Shown: one piece after another, positions 62,273 through 64,000 of the stretch
Layout of the letters: each line of letters opens with the position of its first letter
How positions within the stretch are numbered: the stretch's first letter is position 1
Origin: Chryseobacterium oryctis
Lineage (GTDB): Bacteria; Bacteroidota; Bacteroidia; Flavobacteriales; Weeksellaceae
Reading direction: 5' to 3'
DNA: 64,000 nucleotides
Assembly: GCF_025971925.1 (NCBI RefSeq)
Contig: NZ_JAPDHV010000002.1
Coordinates: 1-64,000 of the forward strand
Notes under the pieces: model-generated
What the model saw: the letters and a program-made list of their open reading frames with translations, nothing else
The model's database searches: none
What the model was told of the DNA's origin: nothing
Position numbers and translations under genes: made by a program

Positions 62273-64000
62273 ATGAAAAAAACACTACTTTTTATAGCTT
62301 TCTTAATAACAAATCTTTTTTGGGCACAAAATAACGACTGCGTCTCAGCAATTCCCATCTGTAGCAATGCCAATATTACTTTAACTCCTAGCGGTATAGG
62401 AAACGATGACGAAGGAAATGTAGGATGCCTTAATGGAGAGAACAATTCTATATGGTTTACCTTCAGTACCCTTACAGCAGGTACCTTAACTTTTGTAATT
62501 AATCCTGTTAATAACGTAGATTACGACTGGGCTCTTTACGGACCCGATCTAAACTGTACCCAAATTCAAACAGCAACACCATTAAGATGTTCATATGACG
62601 CACCAGGACCTGGCCAATATGCAACCGGACTTAACATGACCTCTCTGGATACGTCTGAAGGTGCAGCAACAGATAATTTAGGAAATTCTTCTGATGGTAT
62701 GGTAAAATACATCGATGTAGTTCCCGGACAAGTTTATTACTTACTTGTTGATAATTTCTCTCCTACAATATCTCAGTTTTCTTTGACGTTTGGAGGTTCA
62801 GCAGGTCTACTTACACCATTTGATGATCCTGTATTACAACCGTATCCTTTTATAGTACCCGGAGCAAACCATGATGGAAAAATTGACATTTGCGGAAACC
62901 CTGTAATGTATAATTTTTCAACACTTACTGCTCAAATACTGAATAACAACCCTAACTTCATTGTAAAATATTACAACTCAGCTACCGATGCCTTAGATGA
63001 CGTAAATGCAATTACAACTCCGGTTTCGGTTAGTACTGCCAATACTTATCATTATGTTATCAGTTATTCTGACCCAACAAGTCCAGCCAGTTTTTTGAAT
63101 AAATGTAAGCAATTCGGAACCATAAACTTTGTGGACAGGTCTTTTGCACTAAATACAGCCACAATTACAGAGTGTAGTAATAATAACTCAGGAACAGCAT
63201 TATATGATTTAACCTCTGTAAATATAGGTTTGACTCCAAACCTTAATGTAAAATACTATCCTTCAATGCCTGACTTGAATGCCGGAACAAACGAAATTAC
63301 AATTCCATACGCATACACTTCAGCCGAAGGCTCCGTTTTTGTAAAAGCAACTAATGAATTTGACTGTGTAACGATAGCAGAAATTAAATTAAAATTCCAT
63401 CCAATTGTTACCATAAACAATGATGCTATTTTAAGATCTTGTTTCATTGAAACTAATCCTTCTACAGCGTTATTTAACCTTACCGTAGCAACTGTAACAG
63501 GACAAACCGGCATTACGAAAGAATATTATCCATCAATGACAGATGCCGTGAACGGAACCAACCCAATTCCGAATCCAACTGCATATATCGCTCCTAGTGG
63601 AGTTGCTTATGTAAAAGTAATAAACGCTCAAGGATGTTATGCTGTTGCAAAAGTTACGCTTGTTGTTATTCCTCCTGTATATTCAACAACATTGAAAGAC
63701 AAGGTAATCTGTATAGAAGATAAAACTACTTTAGATGCAGGTATAGGATTCAATGGATACTTATGGAGCACAGGAGCAACAACGCAGACGATTTCCGATG
63801 TAGGAGTTGGCACTTACTGGGTGAAATTAAAAACCGGCGATTGCGTTACAACACAAACTGTAAAAGTTTACCCTGCTGAACAACCTGTAATTTCAAACAT
63901 TGATATTGCAACTACTACTGTAACAGTGAACGTAATCGGAGGCACTCCACCTTATAAATACTCAATGGACAATGTAAATTGGCAAGACTCCAACGTATTT
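62273..64000 (+). CDS. Large T9SS-type surface protein with SprB-like repeats, cut by the window end
   Basis: An ORF that starts at ATG 62273 and stays open to the window end, 576 codons. Residues 1-19 are a signal peptide (TLLFIAFLITNLFWAQ). Residues about 20-180 form a domain with NNDCVSAIPICSNANITLTP, NNSIWFTFSTLTAGTLTFVI and DYDWALYGPDLNC, common at the N-terminus of flavobacterial type B T9SS proteins. Repeats of about 85 residues with TNPSTALFNLTVATVTGQTG-like units follow, then an Ig-like WSTGATTQTISDVGVGTYWV segment and a SprB-like GGTPPYKYSMDNVNWQDSNV at the end. A gliding-motility type C-terminal domain is expected outside the window. Probably a surface adhesin. Confidence 0.88.
   Translation, partial: MKKTLLFIAFLITNLFWAQNNDCVSAIPICSNANITLTPSGIGNDDEGNVGCLNGENNSIWFTFSTLTAGTLTFVINPVNNVDYDWALYGPDLNCTQIQTATPLRCSYDAPGPGQYATGLNMTSLDTSEGAATDNLGNSSDGMVKYIDVVPGQVYYLLVDNFSPTISQFSLTFGGSAGLLTPFDDPVLQPYPFIVPGANHDGKIDICGNPVMYNFSTLTAQILNNNPNFIVKYYNSATDALDDVNAITTPVSVSTANTYHYVISYSDPTSPASFLNKCKQFGTINFVDRSFALNTATITECSNNNSGTALYDLTSVNIGLTPNLNVKYYPSMPDLNAGTNEITIPYAYTSAEGSVFVKATNEFDCVTIAEIKLKFHPIVTINNDAILRSCFIETNPSTALFNLTVATVTGQTGITKEYYPSMTDAVNGTNPIPNPTAYIAPSGVAYVKVINAQGCYAVAKVTLVVIPPVYSTTLKDKVICIEDKTTLDAGIGFNGYLWSTGATTQTISDVGVGTYWVKLKTGDCVTTQTVKVYPAEQPVISNIDIATTTVTVNVIGGTPPYKYSMDNVNWQDSNVF

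Noticed and set aside
1..64000. tRNA, rRNA or riboswitch genes
   Set aside because: I read the gaps between genes and saw no cloverleaf-like or conserved riboswitch sequence; a covariance-model search would be needed to exclude weak cases.

Overview
The window reads as a chromosome segment of a Bacteroidota, most likely a Flavobacteriia of the Chryseobacterium/Weeksellaceae type. The reasons are strong AT-richness, promoters with the TAnnTTTG -7 element instead of a sigma70 -10 box, A-rich leaders without clear Shine-Dalgarno sites, Bacteroidota-style lipoproteins, and two exported proteins with type IX secretion (T9SS) hallmarks. Genus level is inference; no rRNA or tRNA gene was recognised.

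Layout. 1-820: a small exported protein of unknown function. 822-2318: a dead insertion sequence whose mutator-like transposase carries several frameshifts and is itself split by a 248-bp inverted-repeat element with exact target duplications. 2337-7235 (minus strand): the rimP-nusA-infB operon, with a promoter, a possible attenuator in its leader and a shared terminator. 7334-43146: a very large surface-polysaccharide locus. 43215-48787: an HxlR regulator and a 1650-residue T9SS-exported protein with a duplicated module. 49074-51802: beta-carbonic anhydrase, a small exported protein and a SulP anion transporter. 51914-57107: pth, a lipoprotein and mfd on the minus strand. 57272-62228: small lipoproteins and exported proteins, a GH3-family protein and an MFS transporter. 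62273-64000: the start of a large SprB-repeat surface protein that runs off the window.

Polysaccharide locus. ugd makes UDP-glucuronate. rfbA and rfbB make dTDP-4-keto-6-deoxyglucose, but rmlC and rmlD are absent. The intermediate seems to feed two amino-sugar branches: a 3-amino branch (tandem FdtA-like isomerases, LbH acetyltransferase, aminotransferase) and a 4-amino branch (WecE-like aminotransferase with a WecD-like GNAT). Seven GT2 and four GT4 glycosyltransferases, two polytopic GT-C-like proteins, an asparagine synthase, two methyltransferases and several acyltransferases would build and decorate the glycan. A Wzm/Wzt ABC transporter with an extended Wzt C-terminus points to ABC-dependent export. 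No flippase, polymerase or initiating glycosyltransferase was recognised.

Two blocks on the opposite strand interrupt the array. One is MBOAT + SGNH + methyltransferase (31217-34421). The other is ketoacyl-ACP synthase III + acyl carrier protein + short-chain reductase (36713-38706). The second is the most interesting feature: it looks like a dedicated mini fatty-acid module that could make a special acyl group, for example a 3-hydroxyacyl, for N-acylation of one of the amino sugars.
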